DNA of 64,000 nucleotides from Rhytidiadelphus loreus (taxonomy: Eukaryota > Streptophyta > Bryopsida > Hypnales > Hylocomiaceae), in assembly GCA_947034895.1 (NCBI GenBank), contig OX344762.1, forward strand, positions 84,934,981 to 84,998,980. The letters run 5' to 3'. Below, piece after piece: positions 13,374 through 26,838 of this stretch; the first letter of the stretch is position 1, and each line of letters opens with the position of its first letter. The translations under genes and the position numbers were made by a program. The notes below the pieces were generated by a model. That model made no database searches. It saw nothing but the letters and a program-made list of their open reading frames with translations, and was not told the origin of the DNA.

Positions 13374-14973
13374 AAGATTGGGCCATGGATTGGACACAAG
13401 GGGACTATTTATAACTTGCGTGTATTCTTTTCCTATCCCCCGTGGACTTTATTCATGACATTCGGGAATTCCAATTGCGAGTTTACGAAAGAACAGGGCA
13501 AGGTCCATTAAATTGCACCATTACTTTTGTCTGTTGCAATTCTCTTTTCTAAGATTCGGCCATGGATTGGACACTAGGGGACTATTTATAACTTGCGTGT
13601 ATTCTTTTCCTATCCCCCGTGGACTTTATTCATGACATTCAGGAATTCCAATTGCGAGTTCACGAAAGAGCAGGGCAGGGTCCATTAAATTGTACGATGA
13701 CTTTTGTCTCTTGAATATTGTTTTTCTAAAATTGGTCCATGGATTGGACACTAGAGGACTATTTATAACTTGCGTGTATTCTTTTCCTATCCCCCGTGGA
13801 CTTTATTCATGACTTTGGGGAATTCCAATTGCGAGTTCACGAAAGAACAGGGCAGGGTCCATTAAATTGTACGATGACTTTTGTCTCGTGAATATGGTTT
13901 TTCTAAAATTGGGCCATGGATTGGACACTAGAGGACTATTTATAACTTGCGTGTATTCTTTTCCTATCCCCCGTGGACTTTATTCATGACATTCAGGAAT
14001 TCCAATTGCGAGTTCACGAAAGAGCAGGGCAGGGTCCATTAAATTGTACGATGACTTTTGTCTCGTGAATATGGTTTTTCTAAAATTGGGCCATGGATTG
14101 GACACTAGAGGACTATTTATAACTTGCGTGTATTCTTTTCCTATCCCCCGTGGACTTTATTCATGACATTCAGGAATTCCAATTGCGAGTTCACGAAAGA
14201 GCAGGGCAGGGTCCATTAAATTGTACGATGACTTTTGTCTCTTGAATATTGTTTTTCTAAAATTGGGCCATGGATTGGACACTAGAGGACTATTTATAAC
14301 TTGCGTGTATTCTTTTCCTATCCCCCGTGGACTTTATTCATGACTTTGGGGAATTCCAATTGCGAGTTCACGAAAGAGCAGGGCAGGGTCCATTAAATTG
14401 TACGATGACTTTTGTCTTGTGAATATGGTTTTTCTAAAATTGGGCCATGGATTGGACACTAGATGACTATTTATAACTTGCGTGTATTCTTTTCCTATCC
14501 CCCGTGGACTTTATTCATGACATTCGGGAATTCCAATTGCGAGTTCACGAAAGAGCACGGCAGGGTCCATTAAATTGCACCATGACTTTTGTTTGTTGCA
14601 TTTTTTTTTCTAAGATTGGGCCATGGATTGGACACTAGAGGACTATTTATAACTTGCGTGTATTCTTTTCCTATCCCCCGTGGACTTTATTCATGACATT
14701 CGGGAATTCCAAATGCGAGTTTACGAAAGAACAGGGCAAGGTCCATTAAATTGCACCAAGACTTTTGTCTGTTGCATTTCTTTTTTCTAAGATTGGGCCA
14801 TGGATTGGACACAAGGGGACTATTTATAACTTGCATGTATTCTTTTCCTATCCCCCGTGGACTTTATTCATGATTTTGGGGAATTCCAATTGCGAGTTCA
14901 CGAAAGAGCAGGGCAGGGTCCATTAAATTGTACGATGACTTTTGTCTCTTGAATATTGTTTTTCTAAAATTGG
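13374..14973 (+). repeat. 16-monomer higher-order unit, copy B (truncated, ~1,600 bp)
   Basis: This unit repeats the first nine monomers of unit A at an offset of 2,830 bp, starting from the TTGCACCATTAC landmark near 13,511. It then stops in mid-series at the junction of the 6,719-bp tandem duplication. The truncation is what a tandem duplication with one breakpoint inside unit B would leave; the rest of unit B would then be represented in unit D. Confidence 0.88.
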
Positions 14974-17900
14974 GCCATGGATTGGAAACTAGAGGACTAT
15001 TTATAACTTGCGTGTATTCTTTTCCTATCCCCTGTGGACATTATTCATGACATTCGGGAATTCCAATTGCGAGTTTACGAAAGAACAGGGCAAGGTCCAT
15101 TAAATTGCACCATGACTTTTGTCTGTTGCATTTTTCTTTTCTAAGATTCGGCCATGGATTGGACACTAGGGGACTATTTATAACTTGCATGTATTCTTGT
15201 CCTATCCCCCGTGGACTTTATTCATGGCGTTCGGGATTTCCAATTGCGAGTTCACGAAAGAGCACGGAAGGGTCCATTAAATTGCACCATGACTTTTGTC
15301 TGTTGCATTTTTCTTTTCTAAAATTGGGCCATGGATTGGACACAAGGGGACTATTTATAACTTGCGTGTATTCTTTTCCTATCCCCCGTGCACTTTATTC
15401 ATGACTTTGGGGAATTCCAATTGCGAGTTTACGAAAGAACAGGGCAAGGTCCATTAAATTGCACCATGACTTTTGTCTGTTGCATTTTTCTTTTCTAAGA
15501 TTCGGCCATGGATTGGACACTAGGGGACTATTTATAACTTGCGTGTATTCTTTTCCTATCCCCCGTGGACTTTATTCATGACATTCGAGAATTCCAATTG
15601 CGAGTTCACGAAAGAGCACGGCAGGGTCCATTAAATTGCACCATGACTTTTGTTTGTTGCATTTTTTTTTCTAAGACTGGGCCATGGATTGGACACAAGG
15701 GGACTATTTATAACTTGCGTGTATTCTTTTCCTATCCCCCGTGGACTTTATTCATGACTTTGGGGAATTCCAATTGCGAGTTCACGAAAGAGCAGGGCAA
15801 GGTCCATTAAATTGCACCATGACTTTTCTCTGTTGCATTTCTCTTTTCTAAGATTCGGCCATGGATTGGACACTAGGGGACTATTTATAACTTGCATGTA
15901 TTCTTTTCCTATCCCCCGTGGACTTTATTCATGACTTTGGGGAATTCCAATTGCGAGTTCACGAAAGAGCAGGGCAGGGTCCATTATATTGCACCATGAC
16001 TTTTGTCTCTTGCATTTTTCTTTTCTAAGATTCGGCCATGGATTGGACACTAGGGGACTATTTATAACTTGCGTGTATTCTTTTCCTATCCCCCGTAGAC
16101 TTTATTCATGACTTTGGGGAATTCCAATTGCGAGTTCACGAAAGAGCAGGGCAGGGTCCATTAAATTGTACGATGACTTTTGTCTCTTGAATATTGTTTT
16201 TCTAAAATTGGCCCATGGATTGGACACTAGAGGACTATTTATAACTTGCGTGTATTCTTTTCCTATCCCCGTGGACTTTATTCATGACTTTGGGGAATTC
16301 CAATTGCGAGTTCACGAAAGAGCACGGCAGGGTCCATTAAATTGTACGATGACTTTTGTCTCTTGAATATTGTTTTTCTAAAATTGGGCCATGGATTGGA
16401 CACTAGAGGACTATTTATAACTTGCGTGTATTCTTTTCCTATCCCCCGTGGACATTATTCATGACATTCGGGAATTCCAATTGCGAGTTTACGAAAGAAC
16501 AGGGCAAGGTCCATTAAATTGCACCATGACTTTTGTCTGTTGCATTTTTCTTTTCTAAGATTCGGCCATGGATTGGACACTAGGGGACTATTTATAACTT
16601 GCATGTATTCTTTTCCTATCCCCCGTGGACTTTATTCATGACTTTGGGGAATTCCAATTGCGAGTTCACGAAAGAGCAGGGCAGGGTCCATTATATTGCA
16701 CCATGACTTTTGTCTGTTGCATTTTTTTTTTCTAAGATTGGGCCATGGATTGGACACAAGGGGACTATTTATAACTTGCGTGTATTCTTTTCCTATCCCC
16801 CGTGGACTTTATTCATGACATTCGGGAATTCCAATTGCGAGTTCACGAAAGAACAGGGCAAGGTCCATTAAATTGCACCATGACTTTTGTTTGTTGCATT
16901 TTTCTTTCTAAGATTGGGCCATGGATTGGACACAAGGGGACTATTTATAACTTGCGTGTATTCTTTTCCTATCCCCCGTGGACTTTATTCATGACACTCG
17001 GGAATTCCAAGTGCGAGTTTACGAAAGAACAGGGCAAGGTCCATTAAATTGCACCATGACTTTTGTCTGTTGCATTTTTTTTTTCTAAGATTGGGCGATG
17101 GATTGGACACTAGGGGACTATTTATAACTTGCGTGTATTCTTTTCCTATCCCCCGTGGACTTTATTCATGACATTCGGGAATTCCAATTGCGAGTTCACG
17201 AAAGAGCACGGCAGGGTCCATTAAATTGCACCATGACTTTTGTTTGTTGCATTTTTTTTTCGAAGATTGGGCCATGGATTGGACACAAGGGGACTATTTA
17301 TAACTTGCGTGTATTCTTTTCCTATCCCCCGTGGACTTTATTCATGACATTCGGGAATTCCAATTGCGAGTTTACGAAAGAACAGGGCAAGGTCCATTAA
17401 ATTGCACCATTACTTTTGTCTGTTGCAATTCTCTTTTCTAAGATTCGGCCATGGATTGGACACTAGGGGACTATTTATAACTTGCGTGTATTCTTTTCCT
17501 ATCCCCCGTGGACTTTATTCATGACATTCAGGAATTCCAATTGCGAGTTCACGAAAGAGCAGGGCAGGGTCCATTAAATTGTACGATGACTTTTGTCTCT
17601 TGAATATTGTTTTTCTAAAATTGGTCCATGGATTGGACACTAGAGGACTATTTATAACTTGCGTGTATTCTTTTCCTATCCCCCGTGGACTTTATTCATG
17701 ACTTTGGGGAATTCCAATTGCGAGTTCACGAAAGAACAGGGCAGGGTCCATTAAATTGTACGATGACTTTTGTCTCGTGAATATGGTTTTTCTAAAATTG
17801 GGCCATGGATTGGACACTAGAGGACTATTTATAACTTGCGTGTATTCTTTTCCTATCCCCCGTGGACTTTATTCATGACATTCAGGAATTCCAATTGCGA

Positions 17901-20900
17901 GTTCACGAAAGAGCAGGGCAGGGTCCATTAAATTGTACGATGACTTTTGTCTCGTGAATATGGTTTTTCTAAAATTGGGCCATGGATTGGACACTAGAGG
18001 ACTATTTATAACTTGCGTGTATTCTTTTCCTATCCCCCGTGGACTTTATTCATGACATTCAGGAATTCCAATTGCGAGTTCACGAAAGAGCAGGGCAGGG
18101 TCCATTAAATTGTACGATGACTTTTGTCTCTTGAATATTGTTTTTCTAAAATTGGGCCATGGATTGGACACTAGAGGACTATTTATAACTTGCGTGTATT
18201 CTTTTCCTATCCCCCGTGGACTTTATTCATGACTTTGGGGAATTCCAATTGCGAGTTCACGAAAGAGCAGGGCAGGGTCCATTAAATTGTACGATGACTT
18301 TTGTCTTGTGAATATGGTTTTTCTAAAATTGGGCCATGGATTGGACACTAGATGACTATTTATAACTTGCGTGTATTCTTTTCCTATCCCCCGTGGACTT
18401 TATTCATGACATTCGGGAATTCCAATTGCGAGTTCACGAAAGAGCACGGCAGGGTCCATTAAATTGCACCATGACTTTTGTTTGTTGCATTTTTTTTTCT
18501 AAGATTGGGCCATGGATTGGACACTAGAGGACTATTTATAACTTGCGTGTATTCTTTTCCTATCCCCCGTGGACTTTATTCATGACATTCGGGAATTCCA
18601 AATGCGAGTTTACGAAAGAACAGGGCAAGGTCCATTAAATTGCACCAAGACTTTTGTCTGTTGCATTTCTTTTTTCTAAGATTGGGCCATGGATTGGACA
18701 CAAGGGGACTATTTATAACTTGCATGTATTCTTTTCCTATCCCCCGTGGACTTTATTCATGATTTTGGGGAATTCCAATTGCGAGTTCACGAAAGAGCAG
18801 GGCAGGGTCCATTAAATTGTACGATGACTTTTGTCTCTTGAATATTGTTTTTCTAAAATTGGTCCATGGATTGGACACTAGAGGACTATTTATAACTTGC
18901 ATGTATTCTTGTCCTATCCCCCGTGGACTTTATTCATGACTTTGGGGAATTCCAATTGCGATTTCACGAAAGAGCAGGGCAGGGTCCATTAAATTGTACG
19001 ATGACTTTTGTCTCTTGAATATTGTTTTTCTAAAATTGGTCCATGGATTGGACACTAGAGGACTATTTATAACTTGCGTGTATTCTTTTCCTATCCCCCG
19101 TGCACTTTATTCATGACTTTGGGGAATTCCAATTGCGAGTTCACGAAAGAGCAGGGCAGGGTCCATTAAATTGTACGATGACTTTTGTCTCTTGAATATT
19201 GTTTTTCTAAAATTGGGCCATGGATTGGACACTAGAGGACTATTTATAACTTGCGTGTATTCTTTTCCTATCCCCCGTGGACTTTATTCATGACATTCGG
19301 GAATTCCAATTGCGAGTTCACGAAAGAGCACGGCAGGGTCCATTAAATTGCACCATGACTTTTGTTTGTTGCATTTTTTTTTCTAAGATTGGGCCATGGA
19401 TTGGACACAAGGGGACTATTTATAACTTGCGTGTATTCTTTTCCTATCCCCCGTGGACTTTATTCATGACTTTGGGGAATTCCAATTGCGAGTTCACGAA
19501 AGAGCAGGGCAGGGTCCATTAAATTGTACGATGACTTTTGTCTCTTGAATATTGTTTTTCTAAAATTGGGCCATGGATTGGACACTAGAGGACTATTTAT
19601 AACTTGCGTGTATTCTTTTCCTATCCCCCGTGGACTTTATTCATGACTTTGGGGAATTCCAATTGCGAGTTCACGAAAGAGCACGGCAGGGTCCATTAAA
19701 TTGTACGATGACTTTTATCTCTTGAATATTGCTTTTCTAAAATTGGGCCATGGATTGGACACTAGAGGACTATTTATAACTTGCGTGTATTCTTTTCCTA
19801 TCCCCCGTGGACTTTATTCATGACTTTGGGGAATTCCAATTGCGAGTTCACGAAAGAGCAGGGCAGGGTCCATTAAATTGTACGATGACTTTTGTCTCTT
19901 GCATATTGTTTTTCTAAGATTGGGCCATGGATTGGACACAAGGGGACTATTTATAACTTGCATGTATTCTTTTCCTATCCCCCGTGGACTTTATTCATGA
20001 CATTCGGGAATTCCAATTGCGAGTTCACGAAAGAGCACGGCAGGGTCCATTAAATTGCACCATGACTTTTGTTTGTTGCATTTTTCTTTTCTAAGATTGG
20101 GCCATGGATTGGACACAAGGGGACTATTTATAACTTGCGTGTATTCTTTTCCTATCCCCCGTGGACTTTATTCATGACATTCGGGAATTCCAATTGCGAG
20201 TTTACGAAAGAACAGGGCAAGGTCCATTAAATTGCACCATTACTTTTGTCTGTTGCAATTCTCTTTTCTAAGATTCGGCCATGGATTGGACACTAGGGGA
20301 CTATTTATAACTTGCGTGTATTCTTTTCCTATCCCCCGTGGACTTTATTCATGACATTCAGGAATTCCAATTGCGAGTTCACGAAAGAGCAGGGCAGGGT
20401 CCATTAAATTGTACGATGACTTTTGTCTCTTGAATATTGTTTTTCTAAAATTGGTCCATGGATTGGACACTAGAGGACTATTTATAACTTGCGTGTATTC
20501 TTTTCCTATCCCCCGTGGACTTTATTCATGACTTTGGGGAATTCCAATTGCGAGTTCACGAAAGAACAGGGCAGGGTCCATTAAATTGTACGATGACTTT
20601 TGTCTCGTGAATATGGTTTTTCTAAAATTGGGCCATGGATTGGACACTAGAGGACTATTTATAACTTGCGTGTATTCTTTTCCTATCCCCCGTGGACTTT
20701 ATTCATGACATTCAGGAATTCCAATTGCGAGTTCACGAAAGAGCAGGGCAGGGTCCATTAAATTGTACGATGACTTTTGTCTCGTGAATATGGTTTTTCT
20801 AAAATTGGGCCATGGATTGGACACTAGAGGACTATTTATAACTTGCGTGTATTCTTTTCCTATCCCCCGTGGACTTTATTCATGACATTCAGGAATTCCA

Positions 20901-21692
20901 ATTGCGAGTTCACGAAAGAGCAGGGCAGGGTCCATTAAATTGTACGATGACTTTTGTCTCTTGAATATTGTTTTTCTAAAATTGGGCCATGGATTGGACA
21001 CTAGAGGACTATTTATAACTTGCGTGTATTCTTTTCCTATCCCCCGTGGACTTTATTCATGACTTTGGGGAATTCCAATTGCGAGTTCACGAAAGAGCAG
21101 GGCAGGGTCCATTAAATTGTACGATGACTTTTGTCTTGTGAATATGGTTTTTTTAAAATTGGGCCATGGATTGGACACTAGATGACTATTTATAACTTGC
21201 GTGTATTCTTTTCCTATCCCCCGTGGACTTTATTCATGACATTCGGGAATTCCAATTGCGAGTTCACGAAAGAGCACGGCAGGGTCCATTAAATTGCACC
21301 ATGACTTTTGTTTGTTGCATTTTTTTTTCTAAGATTGGGCCATGGATTGGACACTAGAGGACTATTTATAACTTGCGTGTATTCTTTTCCTATCCCCCGT
21401 GGACTTTATTCATGACATTCGGGAATTCCAAATGCGAGTTTACGAAAGAACAGGGCAAGGTCCATTAAATTGCACCAAGACTTTTGTCTGTTGCATTTCT
21501 TTTTTCTAAGATTGGGCCATGGATTGGACACAAGGGGACTATTTATAACTTGCATGTATTCTTTTCCTATCCCCCGTGGACTTTATTCATGATTTTGGGG
21601 AATTCCAATTGCGAGTTCACGAAAGAGCAGGGCAGGGTCCATTAAATTGTACGATGACTTTTGTCTCTTGAATATTGTTTTTCTAAAATTGG
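14974..21692 (+). repeat. 38-monomer tandem duplication, copy 2 (6,719 bp)
   Basis: Second copy of 8,255-14,973. At the junction the array switches, within one unit and in register, from the 16-monomer series (CATGATTTTGGGG near 14,869) to the start of the block carrying GGAAAC at 14,985. The breakpoint is bracketed by 14,874 and 14,974. Only a handful of differences are visible by eye: T/C at 9,122 versus 15,841; a two-base patch at 18,901 and 18,911; and C to T at 21,153 relative to the matching site of the sister 16-monomer unit at 18,323. Confidence 0.9.
17263..20092 (+). repeat. 16-monomer higher-order unit, copy C (2,830 bp)
   Basis: The full unit recurs 6,719 bp after copy A, with its landmark near 17,401. 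It carries a private patch at 18,901-18,911 reading CATGTATTCTTGTCC, where A and D read CGTGTATTCTTTTCC. The patch matches units near 4,757, 8,469 and 15,187. All other landmarks of the series are present in order. Confidence 0.9.
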
Positions 21693-22922
21693 TCCATGGA
21701 TTGGACACTAGAGGACTATTTATAACTTGCGTGTATTCTTTTCCTATCCCCCGTGGACTTTATTCATGACTTTGGGGAATTCCAATTGCGATTTCACGAA
21801 AGAGCAGGGCAGGGTCCATTAAATTGTACGATGACTTTTGTCTCTTGAATATTGTTTTTCTAAAATTGGTCCATGGATTGGACACTAGAGGACTATTTAT
21901 AACTTGCGTGTATTCTTTTCCTATCCCCCGTGCACTTTATTCATGACTTTGGGGAATTCCAATTGCGAGTTCACGAAAGAGCAGGGCAGGGTCCATTAAA
22001 TTGTACGATGACTTTTGTCTCTTGAATATTGTTTTTCTAAAATTGGGCCATGGATTGGACACTAGAGGACTATTTATAACTTGCGTGTATTCTTTTCCTA
22101 TCCCCCGTGGACTTTATTCATGACATTCGGGAATTCCAATTGCGAGTTCACGAAAGAGCACGGCAGGGTCCATTAAATTGCACCATGACTTTTGTTTGTT
22201 GCATTTTTTTTTCTAAGATTGGGCCATGGATTGGACACAAGGGGACTATTTATAACTTGCGTGTATTCTTTTCCTATCCCCCGTGGACTTTATTCATGAC
22301 TTTGGGGAATTCCAATTGCGAGTTCACGAAAGAGCAGGGCAGGGTCCATTAAATTGTACGATGACTTTTGTCTCTTGAATATTGTTTTTCTAAAATTGGG
22401 CCATGGATTGGACACTAGAGGACTATTTATAACTTGCGTGTATTCTTTTCCTATCCCCCGTGGACTTTATTCATGACTTTGGGGAATTCCAATTGCGAGT
22501 TCACGAAAGAGCACGGCAGGGTCCATTAAATTGTACGATGACTTTTATCTCTTGAATATTGCTTTTCTAAAATTGGGCCATGGATTGGACACTAGAGGAC
22601 TATTTATAACTTGCGTGTATTCTTTTCCTATCCCCCGTGGACTTTATTCATGACTTTGGGGAATTCCAATTGCGAGTTCACGAAAGAGCAGGGCAGGGTC
22701 CATTAAATTGTACGATGACTTTTGTCTCTTGCATATTGTTTTTCTAAGATTGGGCCATGGATTGGACACAAGGGGACTATTTATAACTTGCATGTATTCT
22801 TTTCCTATCCCCCGTGGACTTTATTCATGACATTCGGGAATTCCAATTGCGAGTTCACGAAAGAGCACGGCAGGGTCCATTAAATTGCACCATGACTTTT
22901 GTTTGTTGCATTTTTCTTTTCT
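20093..22922 (+). repeat. 16-monomer higher-order unit, copy D (2,830 bp)
   Basis: The fourth copy of the series, immediately after C, with its landmark near 20,231. It is complete and runs past the end of the 6,719-bp duplication, as expected if D preserves the part missing from B. A private C to T change lies at 21,153. Just to the right the series fails: a unit with AACAAGGCAAGGTTCATT near 23,041 replaces the expected landmark unit. Confidence 0.9.
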
Positions 22923-24861
22923 AAGATTGGGCCATGGATTGGACACAAGGGGACTATTTATAACTTGCGTGTATTCTTTTCCTATCCCCCGTGGACTTTA
23001 TTCATGACATTCGGGAATTCCAATTGCGAGTTTACGAAAGAACAAGGCAAGGTTCATTAAATTGCACCATGACTTTTGTCTGTTGCATTTTTTTTTTTCT
23101 AAGATTGGGCCATGGATTGGACACTAGGGGACTATTTATAACTTGCGTGTATTCTTTTCCTATCCCCCGTGGACTTTATTCATGACTTTGGGGAATTCCA
23201 ATTGCGACTTCACGAAAGAGCAGGGCAGGGTTCATTAAATTGTACGATGACTTTTGTCTCTTGAATATTGTTTTTCTAAAATTGGGCCATGGATTGGACA
23301 CTAGAGGACTATTTATAACTTGCGTGTATTCTTTTCCTATCCCCCGTGGACTTTATTCATGACATTCGGGAATTCCAATTGCGAGTTCACGAAAGAGCAG
23401 GGCAGGGTCCATTAAATTGCACCATGACTTTTGTTTGTTGCATTTTTTTTTCTAAGATTGGGCCATGGATTGGACACAAGGGGACTATTTATAACTTGCG
23501 TGTATTCTTTTCCTATCCCCCGTGGACTTTATTCATGACATTCGGGAATTCCAATTGCGAGTTTACGAAAGAACAGGGCAAGGTCCATTAAATTGCACCA
23601 TGACTTTTGTCTGTTGCATTTTTTTTTTCTAAGATTGGGCCATAGATTGGACACAAGGGGACTATTTATAACTTGCGTGTATTCTTTTCCTATCCCCCGT
23701 GGACTTTATTCATGACTTTGGGGAATTCCAATTGCGATTTCACGAAATAGCAGGGCAGGGTCCATTAAATTGTACGATGACTTTTGTCTCTTGAATATTG
23801 TTTTTCTAAAAGTGGGCCATGGATTGGACACTAGAGGACTATTTATAACTTGCGTGTATTCTTTTCCTATCCCCCGTGGACTTTATTCATGACTTTGGGG
23901 AATTCCAATAGCGAGTTCACGAAAGAGCAGGGCAGGGTCCATTAAATTGTACGATGACTTTTGTCTCTTGAATATTGTTTTTCTAAAATTGGGCCATGGA
24001 TTGGACACTACAGGACTATTTATAACTTGCGTGTATTCTTTTCCTATCCCCCGTGGACTTTATTCATGACATTCGGGAATTCCAATTGCGAGTTCACGAA
24101 AGAGCAGGGCAGGGTCCATTAAATTGCACCATGACTTTTGTCTGTTGCATTTTTCTTTTCTAAGATTGGGCCATGGATTGGACACTAGGGGACTATTTAT
24201 AACTTGCGTGTATTCTTTTCCTATCCCCCGTGGACTTTATTCATGACTTTGGGGAATTCCAATTGCGATTTCACGAAAGAGCAGGGCAGGGTCCATTAAA
24301 TTGTACGATGACTTTTGTCTCTTGAATATTGTTTTTCTAAGATTGGGCCATGGATTGGACACAAGGGGACTATTTATAACTTGCGTGTATTCTTTTCCTA
24401 TCCCCCGTGGACTTTATTCATGACATTCGGGAATTCCAATTGCGTGTTTACGAAAGAACAGGGCAAGGTCCATTAAATTGCACCATGACTTTTGTTTGTT
24501 GCATTTTTCTTTCTAAGATTGGGCCATGGATTGGACACAAGGGGACTATTTATAACTTGCGTGTATTCTTTTCCTATCCCCCGTGGACTTTATTCATGAC
24601 ATTCGGGAATTCCAATTGCGTGTTTACGAAAGAACAGGGCAAGGTCCATTAAATTGCACCATGACTTTTGTCTGTTGCATTTTTTTTTTCTAAGATTGGG
24701 CCATGGATTGGACACAAGGGGACTATTTATAACTTGCGTGTATTCTTTTCCTATCCCCCGTGGACTTTATTCATGACATTCGGGAATTCCAATTGCGAGT
24801 TTACGAAAGAACAGGGCAAGGTCCATTAAATTGCACCATGACTTTTGTTTGTTGCATTTTT
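22923..24861 (+). repeat. Heterogeneous satellite stretch at the left end of region III
   Basis: About 11 mixed monomers with no long duplication that I could trace. Private variants are more frequent here than to the left: a T11 run near 23,088 (178-bp unit), CCATAGATTGG near 23,641 (NcoI site lost), CACGAAATAGCAG near 23,741, CCAATAGCGAG near 23,906 and ACTACAGG near 24,008. Two adjacent units share GCGTGTTTACG near 24,442 and 24,618. I see nothing but satellite. Confidence 0.85.
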
Positions 24862-25650
24862 CTTTTCTAAGATTGGGCCATGGATTGGACACAAGGGGAC
24901 TATTTATAACTTGCGTGTATTCTTTTCCTATCCCCCGTGGACTTTATTCATGACATTCGGGAATTCCAATTGCGAGTTTACGAAAGAACAGGGCAAGGTC
25001 CATTAAATTGCACCATGACTTTTGTCTGTTGCATTTTTCTTTTCTAAGATTCGGCCATGGATTGGACACTAGGGGACTATTTATAACTTGCGTGTATTCT
25101 TTTCCTATCCCCCGTGGACTTTATTCATGACTTTGGGGAATTCCAATTGCGAGTTCACGAAAGAGCAGGGCAGGGTCCATTAAATTGTACGATGACTTTT
25201 GTCTCTTGAATATTGTTTTTCTAAAATTGGGCCATGGATTGGACACTATAGGACTATTTATAACTTGCGTGTATTCTTTTCCTATCCCCCGTGGACTTTA
25301 TTCATGACATTCGGGAATTCCAATTGCGAGTTCACGAAAGAGCACGGCAGGGTCGATTAAATTGTACGATGACTTTTGTCTCTTGAATATTGTTTTTCTA
25401 AAATTGGGCCATGGATTGGACACAACGGGACTATTTATAACTTGCGTGTATTCTTTTCCTATCCCCCGTGGACTTTATTCATGACATTCGGGAATTCCAA
25501 TTGCGAGTTTACGGAAGAACAGGGCAAGGTCCATTAAATTGCACCATGACTTTTGTCTGTTGCATTTTTCTTTTCTAAGATTGGTCCATGGATTGGACAC
25601 TAGGGGACTATTTATAACTTGCGTGTATTCTTTTCCTATCCCCCGTGGAC
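24862..25650 (+). repeat. 17-monomer-offset duplicate, copy 1
   Basis: Matches 27,869-28,657 at an offset of 3,007 bp (17 units). Shared rare sites are CACAACGGGAC near 25,421 and TTTACGGAAGAAC near 25,508. Differences between the two include ACTATAGG versus ACTACAGG, GGTCGATT versus GGTCCATT, and TTGGTCC versus TTGGGCC near 25,583. The divergence is clearly greater than in regions II and IV, so this looks like an older event. Confidence 0.75.
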
Positions 25651-26045
25651 TTTATTCATGACATTCGGGAATTCCAATTGCGAGTTCGCGAAAGAGCACG
25701 GCTGGGTCCATTAAATTGTACGCTGACTTTTGCCTCTTGAATATTGTTTTTCTAAAATTGGGCCATGGATTGGACACTAGAGGACTATTTATAACTTGCG
25801 TGTATTCTTTTCCTATCCCCCGTGGACTTTATTCATGACATTCGGGAATTCCAATTGCGAGTTCACGAAAGAGCACGGCAGGGTCCATTAAATTGTACGA
25901 TGACTTTTGTCTCTTGAATATTGTTTTTCTAAAATTGGGCCATGGATTGGACACTAGAGGACTATTTATAACTTGCGTGTATTCTTTTCCTATCCCCCGT
26001 GGACTTTATTCATGACATTCGGGAATTCCAATTGCGAGTTTACGG

Positions 26046-26838
26046 AAGAACAGGGCAAGGTCCATTAAATTGCACCAGGACTTTTGTCTGTTGCATTTTT
26101 CTTTTCTAAGATTGGGCCATGGATTGGACACTAGGGGACTATTTATAACTTGCGTGTATTCTTTTCCTATCCCCCGTGGACTTTATTCATGACATTCGGG
26201 AATTCCAATTGCGAGTTTACGAAAGAACAGGGCAAGGTCCATTAAATTGCACCATGACTTTTGTCTGTTGCATTTTTCTTTTCTAAGATTCGGCCATGGA
26301 TTGGACACTAGGGTACTATTTATAACTTGCGTGTATTCTCTTCCTATCCCCCGTGGACTTTATTCATGACTTTGGGGAATTCCAATTGCGAGTTCACGAA
26401 AGAGCAGGGCAGGGTCCATTAAATTGTACGATGACTTTTGTCTCTTGAATATTGGTTTTCTAAAATTGGGCCATGGATTGGACACTAGAGGACTATTTAT
26501 AACTTGCGTGTATTCTTTTCCTATCCCCCGTGGACTTTATTCATGACATTCGGGAATTCCAATTGCGAGTTCACGAAAGAGCACGGCAGGGTCCATTAAA
26601 GTGCACCATGACTTTTGTTTGTTGCATTTTTCTTTCTAAGATTGGGCCATGGATTGGACACAAGGGGACTATTTATAACTTGCGTGTATTCTTTTCCTAT
26701 CCCCCGTGTACTTTATTCATGACATTCAGGAATTCCAATTGCGTGTTTACGAAAGAATAGGGCAAGGTCCATTAAATTGCACCATGACTTTTGTCTGTTG
26801 CATTTTTTTTTTCTAAGATTGGGCCATGGATTGGACAC
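26046..26838 (+). repeat. 6-monomer-offset duplicate, copy 1
   Basis: Matches 27,107-27,899 at an offset of 1,061 bp (six units). Shared rare sites include TTGCACCAGGAC near 26,070, AATATTGGTTTTC near 26,450, TTAAAGTGCACC near 26,597, CCCCCGTGTAC near 26,701 and GCGTGTTTACGAAAGAATAG near 26,741. Private changes since the event are GGGTACTATT near 26,312 here and CTAAGTTTCGG and GGACAGTAGGGG in the partner. Confidence 0.83.

Larger units (their letters stand above)
8255..14973 (+). repeat. 38-monomer tandem duplication, copy 1 (6,719 bp)
   Basis: A 6,719-bp segment is followed directly by a near-identical copy. Corresponding rare sites fall at constant offset: GGAAAC at 8,266 and 14,985; GGGCGATGG near 10,377 and 17,096; GAATTCCAAGTGCG near 10,285 and 17,004. 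The left breakpoint lies somewhere in 8,155-8,255, because the flanking units are identical there. The segment contains one full 16-monomer unit and part of a second. Confidence 0.9.
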
